From: Cyclobacteriaceae bacterium | GTDB taxonomy: Bacteria > Bacteroidota > Bacteroidia > Cytophagales > Cyclobacteriaceae | Direction: 5' to 3' | NCBI GenBank assembly: GCA_028285685.1 | Contig: JANQOR010000035.1 | Coordinates: 1 to 64,000, forward strand | DNA: 64,000 nt | Part shown: in pieces, positions 27,897 to 36,189 of the stretch | How positions within the stretch are numbered: position 1 is the stretch's first letter | How the letters are laid out: every line of letters begins with the position of its first letter | The notes under the pieces: generated by a model | The model's input: the letters and a program-made list of their open reading frames with translations, nothing else | Told to the model about the DNA's origin: nothing | The model's database searches: none | Program-made: the position numbers and the translations under genes

Positions 27897-28771
27897 GATT
27901 GTTAGTCACAGGAGGTTTGGGGTATCTAGGATCCGCTTTGCTATCGAAGTTAAAGAACTGCCCAGAATTTGAATTGATTAAAGTCTTAGACTCGCCGGGG
28001 AAAGGTGATTTCAGGGCGCTGAGGAACCTAAATGATTCCAGATTCAGATTCGTCGAGGGTAATGTGAACAACCCTTACGATTTAGCCTATGCGCTCGATG
28101 GCATAGAGCATGTTGTTCATCTGTCATTTTTTAGCGATACACCATTGAGCATTTCTCAAGTCGAGAGTACCAGCAGCACGATGCAGTTGGTTAGGGAGTC
28201 GGCTAAGGAAAATGTATCCAGCTTCACACTAGTTGGTACTATTTCGTCTCACGGCCCGAGAGATGAGAGGGGAAATGTTGACTTTTCAATATCTGAGTAT
28301 CCTCTGCTAAGTCAAAAACTAGAGCAAGATGTACTTTCTTTTTCTAATGATGAATTTAAAGTTCAAGTGGTAAGGTTTGGGACACTTTACGGAGAATCGG
28401 CAATTACCCACTTTGACTCGTTCGCAAATAGAATGGCCCTCTTTGCGGGCCTGAAAAGACAGATTCTGATTTTTGGAGAAGGGACTCAGCGAAGAGCTAC
28501 CTCATTTGTTGGTGATGCAGCTCAAGAGTTGATCAATCAACTAAAGCTGGAAGAGGGAATGGATAGTCTTGATGTTTTCAATGAAGTGGTCACGCCTTTA
28601 GAGATAACGAAAATGTTACACGCGGTGGACTCTGAAATTCAGATCAACTTCACTGACCAAGATGTACGAACCAGATACGATATTTTACCTATGGACGAAA
28701 ATCAGATCAAACATGAATCAAAAATTGAATCGGAATTGTCTTCTATTTTGAGGACATATGGTATGTGGTGA
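27893..28771 (+). CDS. Atypical extended-SDR (NAD-dependent epimerase-like), catalytic Tyr not evident
   Basis: 292 aa. The Rossmann motif GGLGYLGSALL and the VVHLSFFSD segment place it in the extended SDR family. The position that should read YxxxK reads LLSQK within EYPLLSQKLEQD, so the tyrosine at Lys-4 appears to be Leu; a Tyr lies 6 residues before the Lys instead. A serine-rich TISSHG replaces the usual SSxxVYG. It may have altered or lost catalysis. Substrate unknown. It overlaps cysH by 4 bp, so it belongs to the sulfur/export transcript. Confidence 0.7.
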   Translation: MRLLVTGGLGYLGSALLSKLKNCPEFELIKVLDSPGKGDFRALRNLNDSRFRFVEGNVNNPYDLAYALDGIEHVVHLSFFSDTPLSISQVESTSSTMQLVRESAKENVSSFTLVGTISSHGPRDERGNVDFSISEYPLLSQKLEQDVLSFSNDEFKVQVVRFGTLYGESAITHFDSFANRMALFAGLKRQILIFGEGTQRRATSFVGDAAQELINQLKLEEGMDSLDVFNEVVTPLEITKMLHAVDSEIQINFTDQDVRTRYDILPMDENQIKHESKIESELSSILRTYGMW

Positions 28772-28822
28772 AGACTTCACAGCGATTTAAATGACTTAAT
28801 TTAGCGACCTCGCTTCAGGAAT

Positions 28823-29848
28823 ATGACAGATAAAACACAAAACGACCTCAATCCTTGGAAGGGTAAAAAGGTGTTGATAACAGGAACTTGCGGAACAGTA
28901 GGGAAGGAACTATTGAGACAAGTATCTGCGCTGGAACCTAAATGGGTTCGGGGAATTGATAACAACGAAAGTGAACTTTTCTTTTTGCACGAAGAATATA
29001 AAGACAGAGATGATGTTGATTTAACGATCTGTGATATTCGCGAAAAAAGTCAACTTGTTCAACTGTTTGAAGGTATTGACATAGTACTGCATACCGCAGC
29101 GCTTAAACATGTTATTATCAATGAAAAAAATCCAGCCGAGGCGATCCTGACGAATATTGTTGGAACTCAAAATGTCATCGAAGCCTCGAGAATTAGCGGT
29201 GTGGAGAGAGTCATTTACACCTCCAGTGATAAGGCGGTGAATCCAACCAATGTGATGGGAACTTCTAAGCTTATGGGAGAACGACTCATTACTGCTGCAA
29301 ATGGGACTGGTGAGAAAGGTCCAATTTTCTCGTCAACACGATTTGGTAATGTAATGGGATCAAATGGAAGTGTCATTCCGATATTTAAAAAGCAAATTAT
29401 GAATGGCGGGCCGGTAACGGTTACGGATGAGAGTATGACACGATTCATTATGTCATTAAGTGAGGCGGCTAGTCTTGTTATGGAAAGTGTTTTTTTAGCG
29501 AATGGGGGAGAAGTTTTTGTGACAAAAATGCCAACCATTCGAATTTCGGACCTTGCTGAAGTTATGATTGGCGAGCTTGCCAATAGAGAATCTGTGGAAA
29601 AGAAGATAATTGGAGCTAAGCCTGGTGAAAAATTGTATGAGGAGTTAATGAACGAAGAGGAGGTGAGAAGGACCATCGAACTTGACAAGTATTTTGTTGT
29701 TAAACCGGCGTTCAAAGTAGATAGTGCTATTTTTGACTATTCAAATCAGAAGGCAAGGAAAATCGACAAAGTTTATCGATCCGATCAAGAGACCTTAATG
29801 AACCACACAGAATTATCGAATTTTTTAACTATCAATAAACTACTATGA
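28823..29848 (+). CDS. FlaA1/CapD-like nucleotide-sugar 4,6-dehydratase
   Basis: 341 aa. GTCGTVGKELL is the NAD site; HTAALKHV, SSDKAVNPTNVMGTSKLMGE and RFGNVMGSNGSVIP are the hallmarks of the short FlaA1/PseB/CapE group, in which Met replaces the catalytic Tyr before xxxK. Members invert C5 of UDP-GlcNAc and remove water at C4/C6. No membrane domain is present, so it is the soluble form. It overlaps the sulfoquinovose synthase gene by 4 bp. Confidence 0.85.
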   Translation: MTDKTQNDLNPWKGKKVLITGTCGTVGKELLRQVSALEPKWVRGIDNNESELFFLHEEYKDRDDVDLTICDIREKSQLVQLFEGIDIVLHTAALKHVIINEKNPAEAILTNIVGTQNVIEASRISGVERVIYTSSDKAVNPTNVMGTSKLMGERLITAANGTGEKGPIFSSTRFGNVMGSNGSVIPIFKKQIMNGGPVTVTDESMTRFIMSLSEAASLVMESVFLANGGEVFVTKMPTIRISDLAEVMIGELANRESVEKKIIGAKPGEKLYEELMNEEEVRRTIELDKYFVVKPAFKVDSAIFDYSNQKARKIDKVYRSDQETLMNHTELSNFLTINKLL

Positions 29849-30996
29849 AAATACTTGTTCTTGGTGCTGACGGCTATTTGGGTTGGCCAACTATGATGCA
29901 TTTTGCAAAAAAGGGCCACCAGGTTTTGGGCGTGGATGACTACAGCCGAAGACAGATAGCAATGCAAACAAGTTCTGAGGCATTGATGCCAAATCCCAAC
30001 CTCGAAGAGCGGGTTAAGATTTTCAATGAAATTTCAGGACATAACATAGCTTGCAGAGTTGGAGACCTTAAGGACTTCAGGCTTTTCGAGTCAGTTTTTT
30101 CGACTTTCAGTCCGGACGCCGTTATACACTACGCAGAGCAGCCATCTGCACCTTATTCCCTTAAGGGATATGAGGAAGCACATTACACCCTAAAGAACAA
30201 TTTGGAGGTTACGCATAATCTCATTTGGGCGGTGATGAAATTTGCTCCGAAATGCCACATTGTGAAACTTGGAACAATGGGAGAGTATGGAACACCTAAC
30301 ATTGACATAGAAGAGGGCTGGCTTGATATTGAACATAAGGGTCGAAAACATAAGTTCTTGTACCCCAGACAGGCTGGGAGTTTGTACCACACGACCAAGG
30401 TGTTAGACACAGATCTAATATGGTTTTATGTCAGAACTTTTAACTTACGGGTCACAGATCTCATGCAGGGTCCTGTCTACGGTTTGTCCACTCCGGAAAC
30501 GGATTTGGATCAGAGACTTCTTCCTAATTTTCATTATGACGATATTTTTGGAACATTGGTTAACCGCTTCCTAGTTCAAGCAGTAGCTAAGGTTCCATTG
30601 ACCGTATATGGAAAAGGGGGACAGATTCGTGGTTACCTAAACTTAAATGACACTCTTCAATGTGTTGATTTGGCTGCTAGTAACCCAGCAGAAGAAGGTG
30701 AACTTCGAATTTTCAACCAATTAACAGAAACTTTCTCTGTTAACGAGCTTGCTGAGAAGGTGAAGAAGGTTGGAGATCAGATGGGACTTGGAGTGGACAT
30801 CAAACCTATTGAGAATCCGAGAAAGGAGGCCGAGGATCACTACTATAACCCGGCACATACGGGATTGCTAGATCTTGGCTTAGAACCTCATTATTTGACT
30901 GATGATGTGCTGGCCTCTATGCTTGAGCAGGTCTTGAACTACAAAGAGGCCATTGATGCAAGTAAAATAATGCCAAGGGTAAAGTGGAATAATTGA
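29845..30996 (+). CDS. UDP-sulfoquinovose synthase (SQD1/SqdB/Agl3-like)
   Basis: 383 aa extended SDR. GADGYLGWPTMMH is the NAD site. The SQD1 signature TMGEYGTP (144-151) followed by NIDIEEG is present, and the catalytic YHTTK sits at 181-185; the early DDYSRRQIA and the IHYAEQPSAPYS segment are also those of SQD1. The enzyme makes UDP-6-sulfo-6-deoxyglucose from UDP-glucose and sulfite. In plants and cyanobacteria this feeds a sulfolipid; in Sulfolobus (Agl3) it feeds a protein glycan. Here no sulfolipid synthase is recognised and the context is polysaccharide export. It overlaps both neighbours. Confidence 0.92.
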   Translation: MKILVLGADGYLGWPTMMHFAKKGHQVLGVDDYSRRQIAMQTSSEALMPNPNLEERVKIFNEISGHNIACRVGDLKDFRLFESVFSTFSPDAVIHYAEQPSAPYSLKGYEEAHYTLKNNLEVTHNLIWAVMKFAPKCHIVKLGTMGEYGTPNIDIEEGWLDIEHKGRKHKFLYPRQAGSLYHTTKVLDTDLIWFYVRTFNLRVTDLMQGPVYGLSTPETDLDQRLLPNFHYDDIFGTLVNRFLVQAVAKVPLTVYGKGGQIRGYLNLNDTLQCVDLAASNPAEEGELRIFNQLTETFSVNELAEKVKKVGDQMGLGVDIKPIENPRKEAEDHYYNPAHTGLLDLGLEPHYLTDDVLASMLEQVLNYKEAIDASKIMPRVKWNN

Positions 30997-31976
30997 TGAA
31001 CATTTTAATAACAGGTGGGTGTGGGTTCATCGGGCGCAACCTTATCAAGTATGTAACTGGAAAGGAAGAAGGCACGTCAATCAGGATAGTTGATAATTTT
31101 TCTGTCGGTCAACCTGAAGACCTAAAATATGCCAGCAATGACTTTCACATAGCCGAGTTAAGTGAGGCTGAATGGAACTCAAATCAAATTGACATTGTCA
31201 AAGGGGATATTTTGGATGAAGGCCTTGCTTTAAAAGTATCGGAGGGTGCAGATGTGATTGTTCATTTAGCGGCAAACACTGGGGTGGGCCCATCTGTTGA
31301 AGATCCTCGAAGTGATTGTGAAACGAATGTTATTGGTACGTTGAATTACCTGGAAGCTTGTAGGATTAATGGGATTAGAAAATTTGTTTTTGCGTCTAGC
31401 GGCGCACCAATTGGTGAATGTAACCCCCCTATTCATGAGGAACTTGCTTGCCATCCAGTATCCCCATATGGTTCGAGCAAATTGGCAGGTGAGGGTTATT
31501 GCTCCTCATACTTTAGAACTTTTGGGGTCGGAACAGTTGCCCTACGTTTTGGCAACGTATATGGGCCAGGGTCAAGTCATAAAAGTAGTGTGGTAGCTAA
31601 GTTTATTAGGCAGGCACTTAACAATGAAACACTTGAAATATACGGGGACGGGAAACAAACAAGGGATTTTATTTTCACCGAAGATTTGGTGAACGCAATT
31701 TGGCTGTCCGCCACCAAAGAGGATGTAGGTGGTGAAATTTTTCAAATTGCTACTAATAAAGAAACTACCGTACTAGAAGTGACTGAACAGATGCTTAGCA
31801 CCTTAGAGGAAAAAGGGATAGGTCCTGTCAACGTAATACACGGTGAAAAAAGATTGGGCGATGTATTACGTAACTTTTCAGATACCACTAAAGCAAAGAA
31901 TCAGCTTGGTTGGGAATCCAAGTTTGGGTTGAAAGATGGAATAGGAATAACGGTTGATTGGTTTTTAACCAATTAA
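30996..31976 (+). CDS. UDP-glucose 4-epimerase-like extended SDR (WbpP/GalE family)
   Basis: 326 aa from ATG 30996, sharing a base with the stop of the previous gene (TGATG). GGCGFIGRNLI, VHLAANTGVGPS, FASSGAPIGE, YGSSKLAGE (YxxxK) and RFGNVYGPGS are typical. Members interconvert UDP-sugars at C4. The SSGAPIGE variant of the SSxxVYG motif is unusual but keeps the serine. Last gene of the tightly packed block that began at cysC; a 200-bp gap with no recognisable element follows. Confidence 0.83.
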   Translation: MNILITGGCGFIGRNLIKYVTGKEEGTSIRIVDNFSVGQPEDLKYASNDFHIAELSEAEWNSNQIDIVKGDILDEGLALKVSEGADVIVHLAANTGVGPSVEDPRSDCETNVIGTLNYLEACRINGIRKFVFASSGAPIGECNPPIHEELACHPVSPYGSSKLAGEGYCSSYFRTFGVGTVALRFGNVYGPGSSHKSSVVAKFIRQALNNETLEIYGDGKQTRDFIFTEDLVNAIWLSATKEDVGGEIFQIATNKETTVLEVTEQMLSTLEEKGIGPVNVIHGEKRLGDVLRNFSDTTKAKNQLGWESKFGLKDGIGITVDWFLTN

Positions 31977-32177
31977 GGCAATTGAGTGATTAAGTGGATC
32001 TGATGAGTAGCGGGACAACAGAATCATTTTCGGATGCAAAAGCAAGGGGTTTTAGAGATAATCCTGATAAGTAAATGATTTATTTGTCAAACAAGTTAAA
32101 CTACAGTCAATATGTTAAGAAATACTTGGCTAATGGTAAAATAAAATGATCTAATGCTTTTCAGGTAAGTTCTTTAT

Positions 32178-33512
32178 ATGATGTTTAGTCGTTTTATTGC
32201 AAAGCTAGGAATAGGTAAACAAGGAAGTGAAATCTTAAGGGGAGGTGGAGGAAGCATTGCAATTAGGGCACTAAGCCATATTCTGGGATTTATTATTGCT
32301 ATCGTTTTAGCAAGAAGTCTTGGTACTACTGAATATGGTACCTATTCATACGTGCTGTCTATTATTATGTTAATGGCTTTACCTGCTAAGTTCGGGTTTC
32401 CTAAGTTAGTGGTAAGGGAAACTGCCAAAGCTGATGCAAAGGCGCAATGGAACCTCATGTTAGGCGTTTGGAAATGGTCTAGCAAATTAACGGTTGGATC
32501 TTCCTTAATAATGGGATTGTTGGGTATCGTTATAATACTTCTGTTAGACGATTTTTACAGCAAGAACCAGGTTTTGACCTTTATTTCCGGGTTAGTTTTA
32601 ATTCCCCTTCTAGCATTGGCGGAAATTCGTGCTGCTGCACTAAGGGGATTGAAAAAAGTAATTTTCGGACTCCTACCAGAAGGAGTTGTTCGCCCTGTCT
32701 CTTTTCTAATATTTATTATCCTCTTCATAAGTCTTAGTAATAAAGAACTCTCATCATCCTATTCAATGATGTTACATAGTGCATCAATGGCGGTTGCTTT
32801 TATTATTGGTGCAATACTTCTAATTAGGAACCGGCCGGTACAGATGAAGCAAGGTGCTTTGAATGCAAATTATGATAGCAAATCATGGATGAGGTCTGTA
32901 GTACCATTCTCGATTTCAAGTGGTGTTCAGGAGATCAATAAGTATGTTGATATTTTGATTTTGGGCATTTGGGTCCTTGCTTCGGATGTTGGAATTTATC
33001 GTGTTGCAATTCAGGGGGCTCTCTTAGTTGTATTTATCCAACAGTCTATGAATGTTTATGCCTCACCTTATTTCACTAAGTTCTATGAATTGGACGACTT
33101 TTCTAAACTTCAGGCAATCGTGACAATGAATGCACGAATTTCATTTGCGGGCTCTTTAGTGATTTATTTGGTTTATGTATTTGCAGGTGAAATGATAATC
33201 GATTTTGCCTTTGGCCAAAGCTATTCGGAGGCCTATTTACCTTTAGTAATTTTGGGATTGGGTCAAGTTATCAATGCACAATTTGGGTCAGTTGGGGTAT
33301 TACTTAATATGACTGGACATGAGAGAAGTGTTCTGCGGGTATTTGTGATTACTTTAATAATAAACGTGATCCTAAACTTTTCTTTTATTCCATTTTACGG
33401 AATCTATGGTGCCGCTGGCGCAACCCTTATCTCAATTGTATTACGGAATTTACTTTTGTGGAATGAAGTAAGAAGTAGGTTGGGGATAAATTCAAGTGCT
33501 TTACATTTTTGA
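32178..33512 (+). CDS. wzx: Wzx-type oligosaccharide flippase
   Basis: 444 aa with about 12-14 membrane segments. The N-terminal GGGGSIAIRALSHILGF and ARSLGTTEYGTYSY motifs are typical of the MATE/MVF-related polysaccharide flippases. It would turn lipid-linked repeat units across the inner membrane. A second flippase is encoded at 58216-59463 on the minus strand. ATG codons at 32178 and 32181 are both possible. Sulfotransferase genes follow after 7 bp. Confidence 0.87.
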   Translation: MMFSRFIAKLGIGKQGSEILRGGGGSIAIRALSHILGFIIAIVLARSLGTTEYGTYSYVLSIIMLMALPAKFGFPKLVVRETAKADAKAQWNLMLGVWKWSSKLTVGSSLIMGLLGIVIILLLDDFYSKNQVLTFISGLVLIPLLALAEIRAAALRGLKKVIFGLLPEGVVRPVSFLIFIILFISLSNKELSSSYSMMLHSASMAVAFIIGAILLIRNRPVQMKQGALNANYDSKSWMRSVVPFSISSGVQEINKYVDILILGIWVLASDVGIYRVAIQGALLVVFIQQSMNVYASPYFTKFYELDDFSKLQAIVTMNARISFAGSLVIYLVYVFAGEMIIDFAFGQSYSEAYLPLVILGLGQVINAQFGSVGVLLNMTGHERSVLRVFVITLIINVILNFSFIPFYGIYGAAGATLISIVLRNLLLWNEVRSRLGINSSALHF

Positions 33513-33519
33513 GTGAATA

Positions 33520-34413
33520 ATGGAGTATAAATTGTTGTTCATTAATTGCTATCCAAGGTCGGGTTCAACAATCCTTGGAAAATTACTTGGTTCACATTCC
33601 TCAATTACTTATTTGGGGGAAGTTAGAAACATTCATGAACACCTTGTTAAAAACAAGCCAGATTATAATGGTGATTTTTTATCGAATTGCCCTTTTTGGA
33701 AATCTGTTTTTGAAAACTTAGGCGACAATCCCATTGATCTACCCACTAAGATTTCTTATGATGATCTACGGCTTTTCAGTTTGAATGGAATAGCAAATCA
33801 AATAATGTCACCATCAATTGATGCCTTTATTGGTTCGTTGAGCAAAAAGTTTAAAGAAGAAAAATTTGCCAGAGAAAACATTCGAAAATATTACAGGGCA
33901 ACCTCTAAAGTAATTGGCTCCAACTGGATTTTGGATTCATCACACCATACCGTTGAAGTAAACGACCATTTTCACTTAGGCGATCAGGAGCTTAGGGTGA
34001 TCTTTTTGGCGCGGGATGGTAGAGGAGTGGTAAATTCTATGCTTAAAAAATCAAACCTGTCAATAAAACAGGCTACAAAAAAATGGGCCCGGTTTAATGA
34101 ACGGGCCATGAGCTTTCACAGCAAGTTGTCCCCAAACCATTTACATAAAATCAAATACGAAGATTTATGTAAAGACCCTCAATTGGAGGTGAATAAGATT
34201 TGTAATTTCTTGGGTTTGGAAGAATACAATCTAGAGCAAAATTTTACTTTGACCGAATTTCATTTTATTGGGGGTAGCCCAACAGTAAAGTCAAATGCAA
34301 GGTTTGATATTCGTTTAGATGAGAGTTGGAAAGATGTGTTGAGCAAACCAGACCTTAAGATATTCGATAAATATTCCAGGGGATTGAATCAGAGATTGGG
34401 CTATGAAATGTAA
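33520..34413 (+). CDS. PAPS-dependent sulfotransferase 1
   Basis: 297 aa. The 5'-phosphosulfate binding loop reads YPRSGST (11-17) followed by ILGKLLGSH; the 3'-phosphate site is in FLARDGRGVVNSM with a downstream serine (KKSNLS). KIKYEDLCKDP near residue 215 is the usual C-terminal landmark. The enzyme moves sulfate from PAPS to a hydroxyl, here presumably of the glycan repeat unit in the cytoplasm before export. PAPS is supplied by cysC 13 kb upstream. The acceptor cannot be predicted. Confidence 0.88.
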   Translation: MEYKLLFINCYPRSGSTILGKLLGSHSSITYLGEVRNIHEHLVKNKPDYNGDFLSNCPFWKSVFENLGDNPIDLPTKISYDDLRLFSLNGIANQIMSPSIDAFIGSLSKKFKEEKFARENIRKYYRATSKVIGSNWILDSSHHTVEVNDHFHLGDQELRVIFLARDGRGVVNSMLKKSNLSIKQATKKWARFNERAMSFHSKLSPNHLHKIKYEDLCKDPQLEVNKICNFLGLEEYNLEQNFTLTEFHFIGGSPTVKSNARFDIRLDESWKDVLSKPDLKIFDKYSRGLNQRLGYEM

Positions 34414-34452
34414 TTCGATTATAACATCAAATTCCCTAAAGGGTAACATTGT

Positions 34453-35256
34453 ATGATGGTTCCAAACTTCATTCTTATTGGAGGCCAACGTTGTGCCACT
34501 GGCTGGATAGCTCAATGCTTAAGGGAGCACCCTGAAGTTTTTATGGCAAAGGATGAGACACGTTATTTTGACAGAAAGTTTGACTTAGGTTATAACTGGT
34601 ACAGGTCGGAATATTTTCACAATGTTGGAAGGGCAAAGATGGTCGGTGAAAAAACAGCTAATTATTTAACTGAGGTTGAGGTTGCGGACAGAATAAAAAA
34701 AACATTGGGCAATATTAAAATTGTCTGCTGTGTAAGGAATCCAATTGATAGGTTGAATTCAGCCATTTTGATGAATAGAAGATTTGATAGCTCCCTGGAA
34801 AAACTTTCGGTTCAACAAATGATAGATACCAGGCCGGACCTTTTGGAAAGGGGAAAATATGCTAAGTATTTACGAACATATTTTGAAGTGTTTGACAGGA
34901 ATAATGTCTTAGTCCTTTATTATGATGACAAGGTGTCTAATCCTAAAAAATTTATGGGAACAATCTATTCATATCTACAAATAGATGATCAATTTGTTCC
35001 TCCAAGTGTAGCAATTCAAACGAAAGGCGGAGCGCGAGAGAATAGCAATTATTTGTTAGCGAACCTTACCAGGGTTTTGCTTCATCGGAAATCACCATTT
35101 AAGAAGTTTTACACTCGTATGAGAAACTCAGGGAGCAAATGGATTTTAAGTTCAAATGACTTGGAATATCTTAATGAAATATATGCTCAGGAAATTGAGG
35201 AGTTGGAGTTATTATTAAATGTTGATCTAAAAAGATGGAAAGTTTCTAAGGCCTAA
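34453..35256 (+). CDS. PAPS-dependent sulfotransferase 2
   Basis: 267 aa. The 5'-PSB loop is GGQRCATGWIAQ near the N-terminus, a divergent form of the usual GxxKxGTTxL with Cys-Ala-Thr; the 3'-PB site is CVRNPIDRLNSAI. GEKTANYL and the YYDDKVSNPKKF segment fit bacterial heparan-type sulfotransferases. It is a different subtype from the gene at 33520, suggesting a different hydroxyl as target. The deacetylase gene follows after 13 bp. Confidence 0.85.
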   Translation: MMVPNFILIGGQRCATGWIAQCLREHPEVFMAKDETRYFDRKFDLGYNWYRSEYFHNVGRAKMVGEKTANYLTEVEVADRIKKTLGNIKIVCCVRNPIDRLNSAILMNRRFDSSLEKLSVQQMIDTRPDLLERGKYAKYLRTYFEVFDRNNVLVLYYDDKVSNPKKFMGTIYSYLQIDDQFVPPSVAIQTKGGARENSNYLLANLTRVLLHRKSPFKKFYTRMRNSGSKWILSSNDLEYLNEIYAQEIEELELLLNVDLKRWKVSKA

Positions 35257-35269
35257 GCAAGATGATGAA

Positions 35270-36166
35270 ATGATCAAATTCGCCAAGCATAATCTTAAGC
35301 GGCTGGTAAAAGGATTTCTAGTATCCATATATTCCAATATCCCCAATAAAATCAGGCAACGTTGGGTAGGCAAGAAATTTCCCATCCTAATGTATCATGA
35401 GATTTCGGAAGAGCTTTTTGAAACTCACCTTAGGTACCTGAAAACCAAATACTCATTGATTTCAATGGAGCAATTGTTGTATTACAAGAATAGTGGGTTC
35501 GAACTCCCAGAGAATTCGATGATAATAACTTTTGATGATGGTTGGCAGTCAAACTATACACTGTTGCCAACCATTAAGAAAGAATCAATACCAGTGACAA
35601 TCTTCTTAACAACAGGATTGATAGGGACAAATAGAAAAATTTGGAATTTTTCGATTCAAGAAAGGCTGGGTAAAAATGAAAGCTTTAATACAATGCTAAA
35701 AAATCTTCCCAACTATTTTAGGAAAAAAAAGCTTTTCGAAGAAACTGGTCATTATGATGAGAAAGAGTACTCAGAGAGGAGCTTTTTAAATGAGCAAGAA
35801 ATAAAGGAAATGTCGCGATACGTGGATTTTCAATCGCATGGAGTTTTTCATCCAGTTTTTCCAATGTGTTCTACCGAAGAATTGAATTTTGAAATGAGGA
35901 AGTCAAAAGAATTCGTTAATAACCTAGTGGGTAAAGAATGTTATGCAATTGCATATCCATATGGACGCTTCAACGAATCGGTAATTGAAGAAGCAAAAAA
36001 TGCTGGATATACATTTGGAAGAATCGCTAATAAACCTGCGTTGAACTCACTAAATGACAATTTTTTCAGCTTGAAATCTATAGCTGTTTCAAATTGTTTT
36101 TCAATCGAAAGCTTGGAGTATAAATTATTATTGTCCGAGGTATATTCTATTTTGAGAATCAGTTAA
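35270..36166 (+). CDS. Polysaccharide deacetylase (NodB/CE4)
   Basis: 298 aa. An N-terminal hydrophobic segment may anchor the protein. MYHEIS, the catalytic ITFDDGW (Asp pair), FLTTGLIG, SHGVFHPVF (SHxxxHP metal site) and AYPYGRFNESV are the NodB motifs in order. It would remove N- or O-acetyl groups, most likely from amino sugars of the exported glycan, and so may create the free amines that an N-sulfotransferase could use (inference). The polymerase gene follows after 23 bp. Confidence 0.88.
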   Translation: MIKFAKHNLKRLVKGFLVSIYSNIPNKIRQRWVGKKFPILMYHEISEELFETHLRYLKTKYSLISMEQLLYYKNSGFELPENSMIITFDDGWQSNYTLLPTIKKESIPVTIFLTTGLIGTNRKIWNFSIQERLGKNESFNTMLKNLPNYFRKKKLFEETGHYDEKEYSERSFLNEQEIKEMSRYVDFQSHGVFHPVFPMCSTEELNFEMRKSKEFVNNLVGKECYAIAYPYGRFNESVIEEAKNAGYTFGRIANKPALNSLNDNFFSLKSIAVSNCFSIESLEYKLLLSEVYSILRIS

Positions 36167-36189
36167 AAAGAATAAGAAGCCCAGGAAAA

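Noticed and set aside
29215-29715. 166-codon open frame on the minus strand
   Set aside because: Antisense shadow of the FlaA1/CapD-like gene, whose motifs are intact on the plus strand.
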